Source: an uncultured Clostridia bacterium (GTDB lineage Bacteria > Bacillota > Clostridia > TANB77 > CAG-508). From it: a stretch of 34,998 bases of DNA. The stretch covers positions 1 through 34,998 of the forward strand of contig CALXAV010000018.1 of assembly GCA_944386385.1 (NCBI GenBank), written 5' to 3'. The notes beneath the pieces were generated by a model. That model had not been told where the DNA came from. It saw only the letters and a list, made by a program, of their open reading frames with translations, and did not search any database. Position numbers and translations under genes: made by a program. Below are positions 8,758 through 16,856 of this stretch, in pieces. Within the stretch, counting starts at the first letter, position 1. Each line of letters opens with the position of its first letter.

Positions 8758-10164
8758 TTATTTTATAACCTCTATTTTAGGAAATTTATCAAAAGTAGTT
8801 CTTACTTCTATTCCTGATTTTCCAAATTCTTCGATTTTTCTTATTATATCATCATTAATTACTTCTCCTGGCGTAATTAATGGTATTCCTGGTGGATATA
8901 CCCATATATATTCTTTTGATATTCTTCCTTTTAATTCATTATAATCTTTGAATTCTGAATTATTATTTTTTATTGCCTCTAAAATACTTATCTCTTTTTT
9001 AGGAAGTATTATATCATAATTATTAGAAATTTCTTTTTTTTCTTCAAGGCTTCCCTCTATTTTCTTCAAAGCATCTATTAATCTTTCAAAATTCTCTTTA
9101 TTATCACATATACTAGTCATTGCTAATGCATAATTTATAGATGACATTTCTAATTCTATTTTATACTCTTTTCTTAAAATATCAGAAAGTTCTTTTCCTG
9201 TTATATTTGTTTTATTAGTTTTTATAACTATTTTACCAAAATCATAATAATCTTTATTTTCTATTTCATTTCCTAATATCTTAAGATTTTTTAAATTCTT
9301 TACTTCGTTATAGAAATATTTTAAATTATTTTGGTATTCTTCAAATAATTCTTTTCCTCTATTTTCTATAATATCTAAACATTCTTCTATAGAGGACATT
9401 AGTATATAAGATGGACTACTTGTTTCAAAAATAGATAATTCTCTTGCCACATTTTGTTCTTTTACTAAATCACCTTGGATATGTAATAAAGCTGTTCCTG
9501 TTAGTGCTGGTAAAGTTTTATGAAGGCTTTGGATTACTATATCTGCTCCTGAATTTAATGCTTCCTTATCTTTTAGTCCCTTCATAAATCTTAAATGTGC
9601 ACCATGTGCTTCATCTACTAAGACAGGTACATCATATTTATGGGCAATATCTACAATAGCTTCTATATCACTAATTACACCTTCATAAGTTGGTGATGTT
9701 AATATTACTAATTTTATATCTTTGTTTTCTTTTAGTTTTTCTTCTACTTGTTTACTATCAATATTTCTATCAATTCCATCTTTACCTATTTGAGGCAACA
9801 TATATATCGGATTTAGCCCATTTATCTCTATTGCATTATATACTGATTTATGGCAATTTCTAGCTACTAGTACTTTATCACCAAAGTTTACAACACTTCT
9901 TATACCTGCTAAGATTCCACAAGTACTTCCATTTACTAATATAAAGCTTCTTTTACTTCCATAAATTTTTCTTGCCTTATCTTCTATATTTTTAATTATT
10001 CCACTTGCATGATGCAAGTCATCAAAACCATCTATTTCTGTTATATCTATTTTATATGGTAATTTTTCTCCAAGTAGTTCTATATTTCTTTTATGTCCTG
10101 GCATATGCATTGGTAAATAATCTTCATTATAATATTTTTCTAATTTTTCTAATAAATTACCCAA
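8758..10164 (-). CDS. Orn/Lys/Arg decarboxylase family PLP enzyme
   Basis: Fold-type I PLP decarboxylases of this group convert arginine, lysine or ornithine to agmatine, cadaverine or putrescine. Visible marks are PMHMPGHKRN near residue 18, DEAHGAH at 184-190 (the PLP-ring aspartate and histidine), and the Schiff-base lysine in QSLHKT (K216). The C-terminal part carries WVYPPGIPLITPGE, typical of the short Gram-positive (SpeA/YaaO-like) type. I chose the TTG at 10164: it lies two bases after the scfB stop with GAGGAG eight bases upstream, and gives MGNLLEKLEKYY (468 aa). A longer reading into scfB has no ribosome site. The substrate cannot be read from the sequence. It is probably cotranscribed with scfB. 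Confidence 0.88.
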   Translation of the reverse strand: MGNLLEKLEKYYNEDYLPMHMPGHKRNIELLGEKLPYKIDITEIDGFDDLHHASGIIKNIEDKARKIYGSKRSFILVNGSTCGILAGIRSVVNFGDKVLVARNCHKSVYNAIEINGLNPIYMLPQIGKDGIDRNIDSKQVEEKLKENKDIKLVILTSPTYEGVISDIEAIVDIAHKYDVPVLVDEAHGAHLRFMKGLKDKEALNSGADIVIQSLHKTLPALTGTALLHIQGDLVKEQNVARELSIFETSSPSYILMSSIEECLDIIENRGKELFEEYQNNLKYFYNEVKNLKNLKILGNEIENKDYYDFGKIVIKTNKTNITGKELSDILRKEYKIELEMSSINYALAMTSICDNKENFERLIDALKKIEGSLEEKKEISNNYDIILPKKEISILEAIKNNNSEFKDYNELKGRISKEYIWVYPPGIPLITPGEVINDDIIRKIEEFGKSGIEVRTTFDKFPKIEVIK

Positions 10165-10166
10165 TA

Positions 10167-11555
10167 TTATTTCTCCTCTTCTTCTAATTCGTCCATTGCT
10201 TCTGCTATTTTTACCATAATTGCACATTCAATTCTTTTCTTAAATAATTTACAGCCATATTCGTATACTCCATTTATGCTTCCTGTTGTATGGAAACTAT
10301 TTGCTGCACAACCACCACTACAATATAATTTTGCCCAACAATTTTCACATTCTTTTCTAGAATATACATTACATAGTTTAAATTTATCTCTTAATTTTGT
10401 ATTTGTTATTCCATCTCTTACATTACCCATTAAGAAGTTTTTATCACCAACAAATTGATGACATGGATAAAAGTCTCCATTTGGCGTTACTGCTAAATAT
10501 TCTGTTCCAGAACCACAACCTGTTATTCTTTTATAGATACATGGTCCACCGCTTAAATCTATCATATAGTGATAGAACGTAAATGGATTTCCTTCTCTTC
10601 TTCTTTTTATCATTTCTTTTGCTAAGATCTCATATTGCTCATAAATTGTATCTAAATCTTCTTCTCTTAATGCATAATCTGTATCTGGTTTTGATACAAC
10701 AGGTTCCATTGATAATTCCTTAAATCCTAAATCTAACATATGGAAAATATCATTTGTAAAGTCTAAGTTATTACGTGTAAATGTTCCTCTCATGTAATAT
10801 TCTTTGTCTCCTCTTTTTTTTACAAAGTTTTGGAATTTAGGAACTATTATATCATAACTTCCCTGTCCATCTAATCTTTTTCTTTTAGCATCATTTACTT
10901 CTTTTCTTCCATCAAGACTTAGTACTACATTATTCATTTCTTTATTTAAGAAGTCTATTACATCATCATCTAGTAATACTCCATTTGTAGTTAATGTAAA
11001 TCTAAAATGTTTTCCTGTTTCTTTTTCTATACTTCTTGCATATTCAACTAACTGTTTTACAACATCAAAATTAACTAAAGGCTCTCCACCAAAGAAGTCT
11101 ACCTCTAGATTTTTTCTTGTTCCTGAATTCTTTACTAAAAAGTCTAATGCTTGTTTTCCTACTTCAAAGCTCATTATTGCATCTTCACCATGATATTTTC
11201 CCTGTCCTGCAAAACAGTATTCACAGTTTAAGTTACAAGTATGAGCAACATGCAAGCATAGTGCTTTTATTACAGAGTCTCTCTTCTTTAAATCAAGATT
11301 TTGACCTTTAAAGTTATCCTCTGTAAACAATTGACCATTTTCAATTAAATTATCTATTTCTCCAAATGTTTCTTCAAGATCAGATTCTCTTAGTTCAGAA
11401 TATTTCTCAAGCATTTCTTTTTTTATTTCTTCACGTTCAATTCCTTTATTCATTAATTCAATTATGTCATAACTTAAGTCATCTACACAGTGAACTCCAC
11501 CGCTATATGTATCTAAAACAATATTATATCCATTTAATTTATATTGATGTATCAT
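10167..11555 (-). CDS. scfB: SCIFF radical SAM maturase
   Basis: The enzyme binds [4Fe-4S] clusters and S-adenosylmethionine and links cysteines of the SCIFF peptide to alpha-carbons of nearby residues, forming thioether (sactipeptide-type) bonds. The radical SAM motif is C107-x3-C111-x2-C114 (HTCNLNCEYCFAGQG). An N-terminal precursor-recognition-like region precedes it, and a SPASM domain with many cysteines follows (CGSGTEYLAVTPNGDFYPC, then CENCWAKLYCSGGC near the end). The 462-residue length is normal for the family. AAGGAG stands six bases before the ATG at 11555. It lies directly downstream of scfA, separated by a hairpin that may favour peptide over enzyme. Confidence 0.95.
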   Translation of the reverse strand: MIHQYKLNGYNIVLDTYSGGVHCVDDLSYDIIELMNKGIEREEIKKEMLEKYSELRESDLEETFGEIDNLIENGQLFTEDNFKGQNLDLKKRDSVIKALCLHVAHTCNLNCEYCFAGQGKYHGEDAIMSFEVGKQALDFLVKNSGTRKNLEVDFFGGEPLVNFDVVKQLVEYARSIEKETGKHFRFTLTTNGVLLDDDVIDFLNKEMNNVVLSLDGRKEVNDAKRKRLDGQGSYDIIVPKFQNFVKKRGDKEYYMRGTFTRNNLDFTNDIFHMLDLGFKELSMEPVVSKPDTDYALREEDLDTIYEQYEILAKEMIKRRREGNPFTFYHYMIDLSGGPCIYKRITGCGSGTEYLAVTPNGDFYPCHQFVGDKNFLMGNVRDGITNTKLRDKFKLCNVYSRKECENCWAKLYCSGGCAANSFHTTGSINGVYEYGCKLFKKRIECAIMVKIAEAMDELEEEEK

Positions 11556-11612
11556 TTTTTACTCCTTAAATTCTTATATTTTATTTATGTAAATTCATTT
11601 TTACTGAAATAA

Positions 11613-11634
11613 ATTGCCGACCTAAGCCGGCAAT
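11613..11634 (-). terminator. hairpin between scfA and scfB (partial terminator)
   Basis: ATTGCCG and CGGCAAT pair around a short loop. On the minus strand the tail is AATTTATTTC, a poor U-run, so it probably acts as an attenuator or RNA-stability hairpin that lets a fraction of transcripts continue into scfB. Confidence 0.6.
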
Positions 11635-11644
11635 CTTAAATTAA

Positions 11645-11791
11645 TTATTTATTTACATTTTCACATTTTTGGTTTGCTACACCGCAAGATGTTTTACATG
11701 CTGATTGGCATGATGTTTGGCATTCTCCACATCCTCCGTGTAATTTACTTTCTTCTAAATTTCTTGTATTTAATGTTACTATTCTTTTCAT
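11645..11791 (-). CDS. scfA: SCIFF peptide precursor (six cysteines in forty-five residues)
   Basis: The 48-residue ribosomal peptide begins MKRIVTLNTRNLEESK and carries the family hallmark GGCGECQTSCQSACKTSC, with cysteines at 21, 24, 28, 32, 36 and 43. SCIFF peptides are nearly universal in Clostridia and are modified by the adjacent radical SAM enzyme; their biological role is unsettled. GGAGGG lies seven bases before the ATG, and a consensus promoter stands upstream. No protease or exporter gene is adjacent. Confidence 0.96.
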   Translation of the reverse strand: MKRIVTLNTRNLEESKLHGGCGECQTSCQSACKTSCGVANQKCENVNK

Positions 11792-11823
11792 ATCTATCCC
11801 TCCGTATTTTTTCATCAGGTAAT

Positions 11824-11852
11824 ATTATAACACTAGATATGATTCGTGTCAA
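11824..11852 (-). promoter_or_regulatory. consensus sigma-A promoter of scfA
   Basis: TTGACA (11847-11852), a 17-base spacer, and TATAAT (11824-11829) on the minus strand match the sigma-A consensus exactly, 33 bases upstream of the SCIFF start. Confidence 0.88.
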
Positions 11853-11919
11853 ATTTTGAGAAAAATGGGGACAGGTCTTTTTTGTTTCATTCCTTATATC
11901 TTTTTCAAATGTTTTACTA

Positions 11920-13107
11920 TTACTCATTATCTATAGTATGTGCTGCTAAAGTTTTATAATAATTACTCTCTAATTCGCTTTCGTTTAATGGTCTATTATA
12001 TAATCTTAAACTGTACATTATCATTTTACAATATACCCACTTATTTTCCTCTCCACTTCCTCTATAAGCTCTTCCTAAATAACAAGAAATTGTATCATCT
12101 TCAAATATATGCTGTCCACCATTTTCTCCATGCCAGTATTCTTCATCTACAATATCTGAATCTATTAATTCATTATTTTTATATAATTTGAATTCATTAG
12201 TACTTGCATCAAATGTTAAATCAAAATATTCTAATTCCCCTCGTGTATATGGACAAGGTATTTCTAGATTTCCGTTATTAGTAGAGCTGTCATATGACCA
12301 CTTTGAATTTGCCATATTCTTTGACGTATTAAACATAAATATATCTTCTCCTAAACCAAATCTACAAGAATACGCAACACTATTTTCTCTTTGTTTCGAA
12401 AAAAATGTGCCACCTCTATAGCTTATCCCGTAAAAAGACAAAGTAAAACCTTTACTGTAATCTGCTGTTGAGTTAAATTCCACGTAGTCATCTACACCAT
12501 CAAATTCTAAGCCGTTACTTGTTGTTTCTGTATTATTCTCAAATCCATGTAATGATACTCCTTCTCCCCATGTGCTTAAGTCATTATTATCCATATTATT
12601 AGAATCCACATTAAATACCAAACCATCTGTTACTGCTAAATCATCTCCATATGATAGTTCTGTATATTTTCCTTCTTCTAATTGTATTACCTCTCCTGTA
12701 TTAGTATTTATTAACCAATTATATTGTGCTTCTCCATAATTTTCTATCTCTGTTCCTTTTTCTATATATTTATATCCATCTCCATATACTTTTTGTGTAT
12801 CATTTATTACTATTACATTCCATCTATTACTATTTTCTAAAGTATTACTATACAATGTTTTTCCTATTCCATTTTCAACTTCATTTCTTAATGTTCCATT
12901 CATTTCTTCTCCTATCACTTGAACCTCTAGCGCTTCTTTTTCAGTCGAAATAGAAGTTTCACTTTTTGCTCTTTGTGCTTGTGTAAGTATTCCATTATCT
13001 CCTGTCAACATTGCAATTGAAACTCCAGCAAGTATTAGAAGAACTATGATTGTAATTACTAAAGCGATAAGCGTAATTCCTTTTTCTTGTTTTAATTTTT
13101 CTTTCAT
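11920..13107 (-). CDS. prepilin-like protein with LamG/concanavalin-like domain
   Basis: The N-terminus MKEKLKQEKGITLIALVIT is a class III (type IV pilin-like) signal with cleavage expected after EKG and the hydrophobic helix behind it, then MLTGDNGILTQAQRAK as in the GLUG protein. After a linker, residues from about 165 to 385 form a LamG-type jelly roll (DGLVFNVDSNNMD ... LEFDGVDDYVEF ... SLRLYNRPLNESELESNY), a fold that binds sugars or proteins. The product (395 aa) is probably a pseudopilin-like surface adhesin. It has a consensus promoter at 13286-13314 with an operator-like palindrome over the -35 box, and a terminator-like hairpin in its leader. It diverges from a small HTH gene. Confidence 0.85.
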   Translation of the reverse strand: MKEKLKQEKGITLIALVITIIVLLILAGVSIAMLTGDNGILTQAQRAKSETSISTEKEALEVQVIGEEMNGTLRNEVENGIGKTLYSNTLENSNRWNVIVINDTQKVYGDGYKYIEKGTEIENYGEAQYNWLINTNTGEVIQLEEGKYTELSYGDDLAVTDGLVFNVDSNNMDNNDLSTWGEGVSLHGFENNTETTSNGLEFDGVDDYVEFNSTADYSKGFTLSFYGISYRGGTFFSKQRENSVAYSCRFGLGEDIFMFNTSKNMANSKWSYDSSTNNGNLEIPCPYTRGELEYFDLTFDASTNEFKLYKNNELIDSDIVDEEYWHGENGGQHIFEDDTISCYLGRAYRGSGEENKWVYCKMIMYSLRLYNRPLNESELESNYYKTLAAHTIDNE

Positions 13108-13149
13108 TTCTTTCCCCCTTGTTTTATTTTTTATATTTTTGAAATAAAA

Positions 13150-13194
13150 AAAGACAACAATAAAACCTAATTAAAAGTTTAGTTTGTTATCTTT
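13150..13194 (-). terminator. terminator-like hairpin in the leader of the LamG gene
   Basis: On the minus strand AAAGATAACA pairs with TGTTGTCTTT (9 of 10) and is followed by TTTTTTTATTTC. It lies between the gene's promoter (13286-13314) and its start codon (13107), so it would stop transcription before the gene unless relieved. No known riboswitch was recognised. Confidence 0.55.
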
Positions 13195-13285
13195 ATATTT
13201 TTATTATTTTCTTTCTTGTTATTTATTATCATTATAACTCCTCTTTTGTATTCTCTTCATTATTTGTTTGAATTATTCTAATTGG

Positions 13286-13314
13286 ATTATATTATACGTG
13301 ACGTTTAATGTCAA
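13286..13314 (-). promoter_or_regulatory. consensus sigma-A promoter with overlapping palindrome
   Basis: TTGACA (13309-13314), 17 bases, TATAAT (13286-13291) on the minus strand. The -35 box is part of GACATTAAACGTC, an imperfect palindrome similar to the one upstream of the GLUG gene, so a repressor bound there would block the promoter. Confidence 0.85.
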
Positions 13315-13373
13315 TACAAATATACCACAATTTATGACATAATTACTTCAGTTATAAGTATTAAGGTGATTTT

Positions 13374-13580
13374 ATGATTAAAGAAAAAAGGAAATTGATG
13401 GGCTATACACAAGAAAAAATGTCTACACTTTTAGGAATCAGTTTAAGACAATATGTAAGAATAGATAATGAAGAAGATTTACCAAGACGTGATGTATTAA
13501 AAGGATTAATTAAAGAATTAGATTTAAGTAATGAAGAAATAGGAGAATATATAAGAAAAATGACAGAAAACATGGCATAG
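13374..13580 (+). CDS. small XRE-type helix-turn-helix protein
   Basis: The 68-residue protein is almost entirely one HTH domain of the Cro/CI type: MGYTQEKMSTLLGISLRQYVRID (helices 2 and 3), then a short acidic C-terminus. Such proteins bind DNA as dimers. AAGGTGA precedes the ATG. The upstream gap, shared with the divergent LamG gene, contains GACGTTTAATGTC and ATGACATAAT, both candidate operators, so it may control the LamG gene and itself. Its own transcript ends in the hairpin at 13560-13596. The regulatory role is an inference. Confidence 0.75.
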   Translation: MIKEKRKLMGYTQEKMSTLLGISLRQYVRIDNEEDLPRRDVLKGLIKELDLSNEEIGEYIRKMTENMA

Positions 13581-13596
13581 TTTTTTGTCATTTTTT
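13560..13596. terminator. bidirectional terminator between the HTH gene and spoIIIAH
   Basis: ATGACAGAAAAC and GTTTTTTGTCAT form a long A/T-rich stem whose left arm overlaps the last codons of the HTH gene. T-runs follow on the plus strand, and on the minus strand it lies after the spoIIIAH stop. Confidence 0.7.
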
Positions 13597-13636
13597 AATT
13601 CTAATTATTAATTTACTTTTTTTGTTTTTTATTCTA

Positions 13637-14275
13637 TTATTTAGTAGAAATATGTATATTCTCAATATCTGCTTTCATTTCCCTTGAAATAATATTTTGT
13701 ATTTGTGCTATTTCATCCTCCTTTAATTCTTGTGCTCCTATAATCACACTAATACTTTCATCATTAACAAAAATAACACTATTTTCAAACCCTTTTGTTT
13801 TAAGTAAGTTCTCACATATCATAATACTATTTTTAGTATTATTTATTTTTGTTATTTCTTCTGTAGCAGATTGTTTTTGTGTTTCTAATGCATTTGAACT
13901 GTTTAATACATTTTCATAAGTTTCAAGCATCTGTGAAAACATTGTATCTCTTTCTAATTTAGATTTAGCGAAATAATCATCTGTATTACTTGCACTTGTT
14001 TCTTGTGTGGCAACAGTATTTGTTGTTTCATTTGTTGTGTTAGCTGTATTTTCTGTAGTATTAGTTTCATTAACAGTATTATTTTCAACTACCTCTTCAC
14101 TACTAACAAGTCTCGCGTCTCCTATATTTGCATATTCATCTGTTTCATTTACCTCAGAACTACTTGCTTGTACAGCTTCACCATTAGTCCTTGTTGTGTA
14201 ATTCAAATATCCTGCAACCATTAGCATAACAGCTATAACATAAATGATAACTTGGTTTTTCTTCAATAATTTCAT
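13637..14275 (-). CDS. spoIIIAH: stage III sporulation protein AH
   Basis: SpoIIIAH is made in the mother cell, spans the outer forespore membrane and binds forespore SpoIIQ to form the ring-shaped feeding-tube channel. One N-terminal membrane helix (KKNQVIIYVIAVMLMVAGY) is followed by a long Thr/Asn/Glu-rich linker (about 35-110) and a C-terminal ring-building domain with the characteristic NTKNSIMICENLLKTKGF and end near IENIHISTK. I prefer the ATG at 14275 (MKLLKKNQ, about seven bases after AGGAAG) over the in-frame ATG at 14281. It is the last gene of the operon. Confidence 0.93.
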   Translation of the reverse strand: MKLLKKNQVIIYVIAVMLMVAGYLNYTTRTNGEAVQASSSEVNETDEYANIGDARLVSSEEVVENNTVNETNTTENTANTTNETTNTVATQETSASNTDDYFAKSKLERDTMFSQMLETYENVLNSSNALETQKQSATEEITKINNTKNSIMICENLLKTKGFENSVIFVNDESISVIIGAQELKEDEIAQIQNIISREMKADIENIHISTK

Positions 14276-14301
14276 AATCATCTTCCTTTCTTTTAAGAAG
14301 T

Positions 14302-14318
14302 GTCCCTAATTGGACATT
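14302..14318. repeat. GTCCC palindromic repeat at the spoIIIAG stop
   Basis: GTCCCTAATTGGACATT differs by one base from GTCCCCAATTGGACATT at 26744-26760. Both copies lie at the 3' end of a minus-strand gene; here the repeat supplies the stop codon and the last residues of SpoIIIAG. Confidence 0.55.
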
Positions 14319-14980
14319 TCAAATACTTGTATTTTATGCGTAGCAAGTCCTGTTACCGCTTCTACTGCTTGGATTATATTATTTTTTGTTTCTGCATTAT
14401 TTACTCCTTGTGCTGTAATAATTGCTCCTTCTATTTTTGGCTTAACTACTTTTGCTGTTACAGGAGTTTTGGTTCCATCTTCTTCCCCAAATATAACATC
14501 TTTTTGCGTATCTGTTTCTTCTATTTTTCTGGTACCTCCTGAATCATCAGTTTCTTCTGTTGTACTTGTTGTTGAATTTTCATTATACATTGCTACAACT
14601 TCACTTGATTCCGAATAATTTAGGCAAACCTCTACTTCTCCAACTCCTTGTATTTTTGATAGTATGTTTTTTAGTTTATTTTCTAAGTTTTCTGTATTAT
14701 CTAAGCTGTTGACAGTTGTTTCATCTGCTCCAACTGTTCCTTGGTTTATATTTTCGCTTGTTGCCAATTTCTTTGATGTATCATTTGTTGCTTTTTCTTG
14801 ATTTTTATTTTCATTACCATTCCATATAAAATTTATTATTACTATTGTTACTATAAGAAGTACAACAAAAAATACTAAGTTTTCTATTTTCCTTTTATCA
14901 TTTCCAACAATTTCTTCTTTTCCTTCAACTTCTTCTCCTTCTTTTTTAGGTAATAGTTTTTTTAACTTATCTCCAAGCAT
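14306..14980 (-). CDS. spoIIIAG: stage III sporulation protein AG
   Basis: SpoIIIAG forms a large ring in the SpoIIIA-SpoIIQ transport complex between mother cell and forespore. The protein (224 aa) has a cytoplasmic start MLGDKLKKLLPKK, one membrane helix (NLVFFVVLLIVTIVIINFIW, about 33-52), and a C-terminal ring domain that starts LENKLKNILSKIQGVGEVEV and contains KVVKPKIEGAIITAQGVNN, both typical. It overlaps the end of spoIIIAF by 19 bases, indicating coupled translation. Confidence 0.93.
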   Translation of the reverse strand: MLGDKLKKLLPKKEGEEVEGKEEIVGNDKRKIENLVFFVVLLIVTIVIINFIWNGNENKNQEKATNDTSKKLATSENINQGTVGADETTVNSLDNTENLENKLKNILSKIQGVGEVEVCLNYSESSEVVAMYNENSTTSTTEETDDSGGTRKIEETDTQKDVIFGEEDGTKTPVTAKVVKPKIEGAIITAQGVNNAETKNNIIQAVEAVTGLATHKIQVFEMSN

Positions 14981-15666
14981 TTTTCACTCACCCCATATTC
15001 TTCTATTAAAAATTTTTTAATGTTTTGAATATCACTTCTAGTAACTTTGGTATTTGTTTCTTCATTTTCGCTTTGCTGTTTTTTGACCCCGTCCCCAGAA
15101 ACATCTACCTCTTTTATTCTTTGTACTCCTGTTACTATCTTATTTTCCACAGTTTCTTCTTGTTCTTCTCCATTTTCACTTTCTTGCCTTTCTTGTTTTC
15201 CCTTTATTTTTAGCTTTATTTTTGTAATACCTGTTTCATTTTGATTACTATCGTCATTATTAGTTGTTCCTGTATTTTCGCTAGTTGGTACTTCTGCTTC
15301 TACATTACAACTTTCTACTTCATATCCTTGTTCTTCGACTTTCTTTATTATATCTTTTTCTAGTTCGTCTTGATAAAGTATTTTTATTCTTTGATCCATA
15401 CTTGTTTGATTTAAAGTTTCATTATTTGATTTTTTTGAATTTACGCTATTAATCCCTTCTGTATAGTCTTCTATATCAATAGCTGTTAAACTTAAAGCTT
15501 CCTTATTTTGTATGAATGGTGCTATTATATTAAATATAATAAATATACCCAAAACCATTCTTATATATTTCTTTGTTTTATTATTAGGTAAAATCATTTC
15601 TAATATTGATACTAATACAATAGCGACACCTAAACTTTTAGCCCATGAACTTATTATTTCTACCAT
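14962..15666 (-). CDS. spoIIIAF: stage III sporulation protein AF
   Basis: SpoIIIAF is a membrane component of the SpoIIIA complex. Two membrane segments lie in the first 55 residues (SLGVAIVLVSILEMILP and MVLGIFIIFNIIAPFI), followed by a soluble domain with ILYQDELEKDIIKKVEEQGYEV and a C-terminus IKKFLIEEYGVSEKCLEIS, as in the family. The segment near residues 190-200 (DVSGDGVKKQQ) is encoded by a 19-base sequence that also forms the hairpin after rqcH, so a REP-like element seems to have been absorbed in frame into a tolerant linker. Confidence 0.9.
   Translation of the reverse strand: MVEIISSWAKSLGVAIVLVSILEMILPNNKTKKYIRMVLGIFIIFNIIAPFIQNKEALSLTAIDIEDYTEGINSVNSKKSNNETLNQTSMDQRIKILYQDELEKDIIKKVEEQGYEVESCNVEAEVPTSENTGTTNNDDSNQNETGITKIKLKIKGKQERQESENGEEQEETVENKIVTGVQRIKEVDVSGDGVKKQQSENEETNTKVTRSDIQNIKKFLIEEYGVSEKCLEIS
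15077..15095 (-). repeat. REP-like sequence inside spoIIIAF
   Basis: The minus strand reads GGGACGGGGTCAAAAAACA, identical over 19 bases to 6756-6774 on the plus strand. It is read in frame as part of the SpoIIIAF linker. Here the matching left arm of the hairpin is absent. Confidence 0.6.
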
Positions 15667-15676
15667 TTGTAATCTC

Positions 15677-16838
15677 CTACCTATACATCATTGCACTATT
15701 CGATATTTTAAGTACCAGAGCTGTTCCTATAATCAGCATCACAGACATAGCGCTTAAAATTCCTAAAAATATTTTAAATACATCTCCTATTTGGTCTAAA
15801 AGGCTTGTTATCTTTTTATCTGCAATGACTTCTGTTACTGCACTTAATAATTTATAGCAAATAGTGAGTATTGCTAGTTTTATTATTGGCATGATACAGA
15901 TACCAATTATTATAATAACTCCTATTACTCCTACTGCATTTTTTAGTATTACTCCTGAGCCTAAGACTGTATCTACAGCATCTCCTAATATTTTTCCGTA
16001 CTACTGGTACTGCTGAACTCACAACTGCTTTTGTTGCTTTTGCTGTTATTCCATCTACTGAAGCTGACATTGTTCCTTCTAAAGATACAACTCCTACAAA
16101 TATTGTTAAAACAATTCCTAAAAACCACACTACTCCAGATTTCAAAAAGCTAGCTAATTTATCTACCTGTATCTGGTCTGATATTTTTGATATTATTACT
16201 AAAGTTGTAAATACTAGAACAAGAGGAATTATTATTGTTTGTATCATATTACCTATAAAATTTATTATAAATAATATAATTGGCTCTAATATACCACTTG
16301 TTGTAATACTTCCTGTATACATCATAAGAGCCATAAGTAACGGTACTAAACAGTTCATAAAACCTACTAAATTATTTGCTGTATCTTGAACTAGTTTTAT
16401 TATCTCTGAAAAATTTGTCATAATTATTGTTACTATTAGAATATATTGAACATAATATATTAGTTTACTTATAGACTCATTTTCTAAGCTTTCACTTACT
16501 GATTTTAAAATACTATGTATAATTATTATTACTAAAATGGCAGCCAAGCTTTTTATTGTGTTTCCTACTTCACTTCCTAGTAAATTCCAAATTCTATTTA
16601 AAATAGTATAATTATCAACTTCTCCTTTAATAGCTCCATCTAATAGTTCTCCTATATCAATTCCTTCAAAAAACTTCCCACTATATTCTTTACTTTCATC
16701 TATAAAATCTTCTATTTTAAATTCTTCTTGTTGTTCCTCTATTGTTTGCTCATTACTTGCTTCTGCATAGGAAATATTATTAATCATTGCTAATAACAAT
16801 ATAAAAAATATTATTACTGTTTTTATAACCCTTCTCAT
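15677..16838 (-). CDS. spoIIIAE: stage III sporulation protein AE (needs +1 shift at codon 281)
   Basis: SpoIIIAE is the largest membrane subunit of the SpoIIIA complex, with a signal-like N-terminus and several membrane helices. From the ATG at 16838 the frame is good for 280 residues up to AVPVV, then meets CGG and continues as non-protein-like sequence to a stop. Skipping C at 15998 gives VVGKILGDAVDTVLGSG and all the remaining helices (GVIGVIIIIGICIMPIIKLA, LGILSAMSVMLIIGTALVL) to the stop at 15677: 386 aa, normal for the family, with the conserved order kept. The reading frame on both sides of the break is intact, which would be odd for a dead gene inside an otherwise intact eight-gene sporulation operon. 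Confidence 0.88.
15996..15998 (-). other. in-frame CGG at the spoIIIAE frame break
   Basis: The minus strand reads GTA GTA CGG AAA AAT in the start frame. Without the C it reads GTA GTA GGA AAA ATA TTA GGA (VVGKILG). The preceding codon GTA could not re-pair well one base on (TAC), so ordinary P-site slippage is not an obvious explanation. Confidence 0.65.
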
Positions 16839-16856
16839 TTGTACTTCCTTTTTCTT

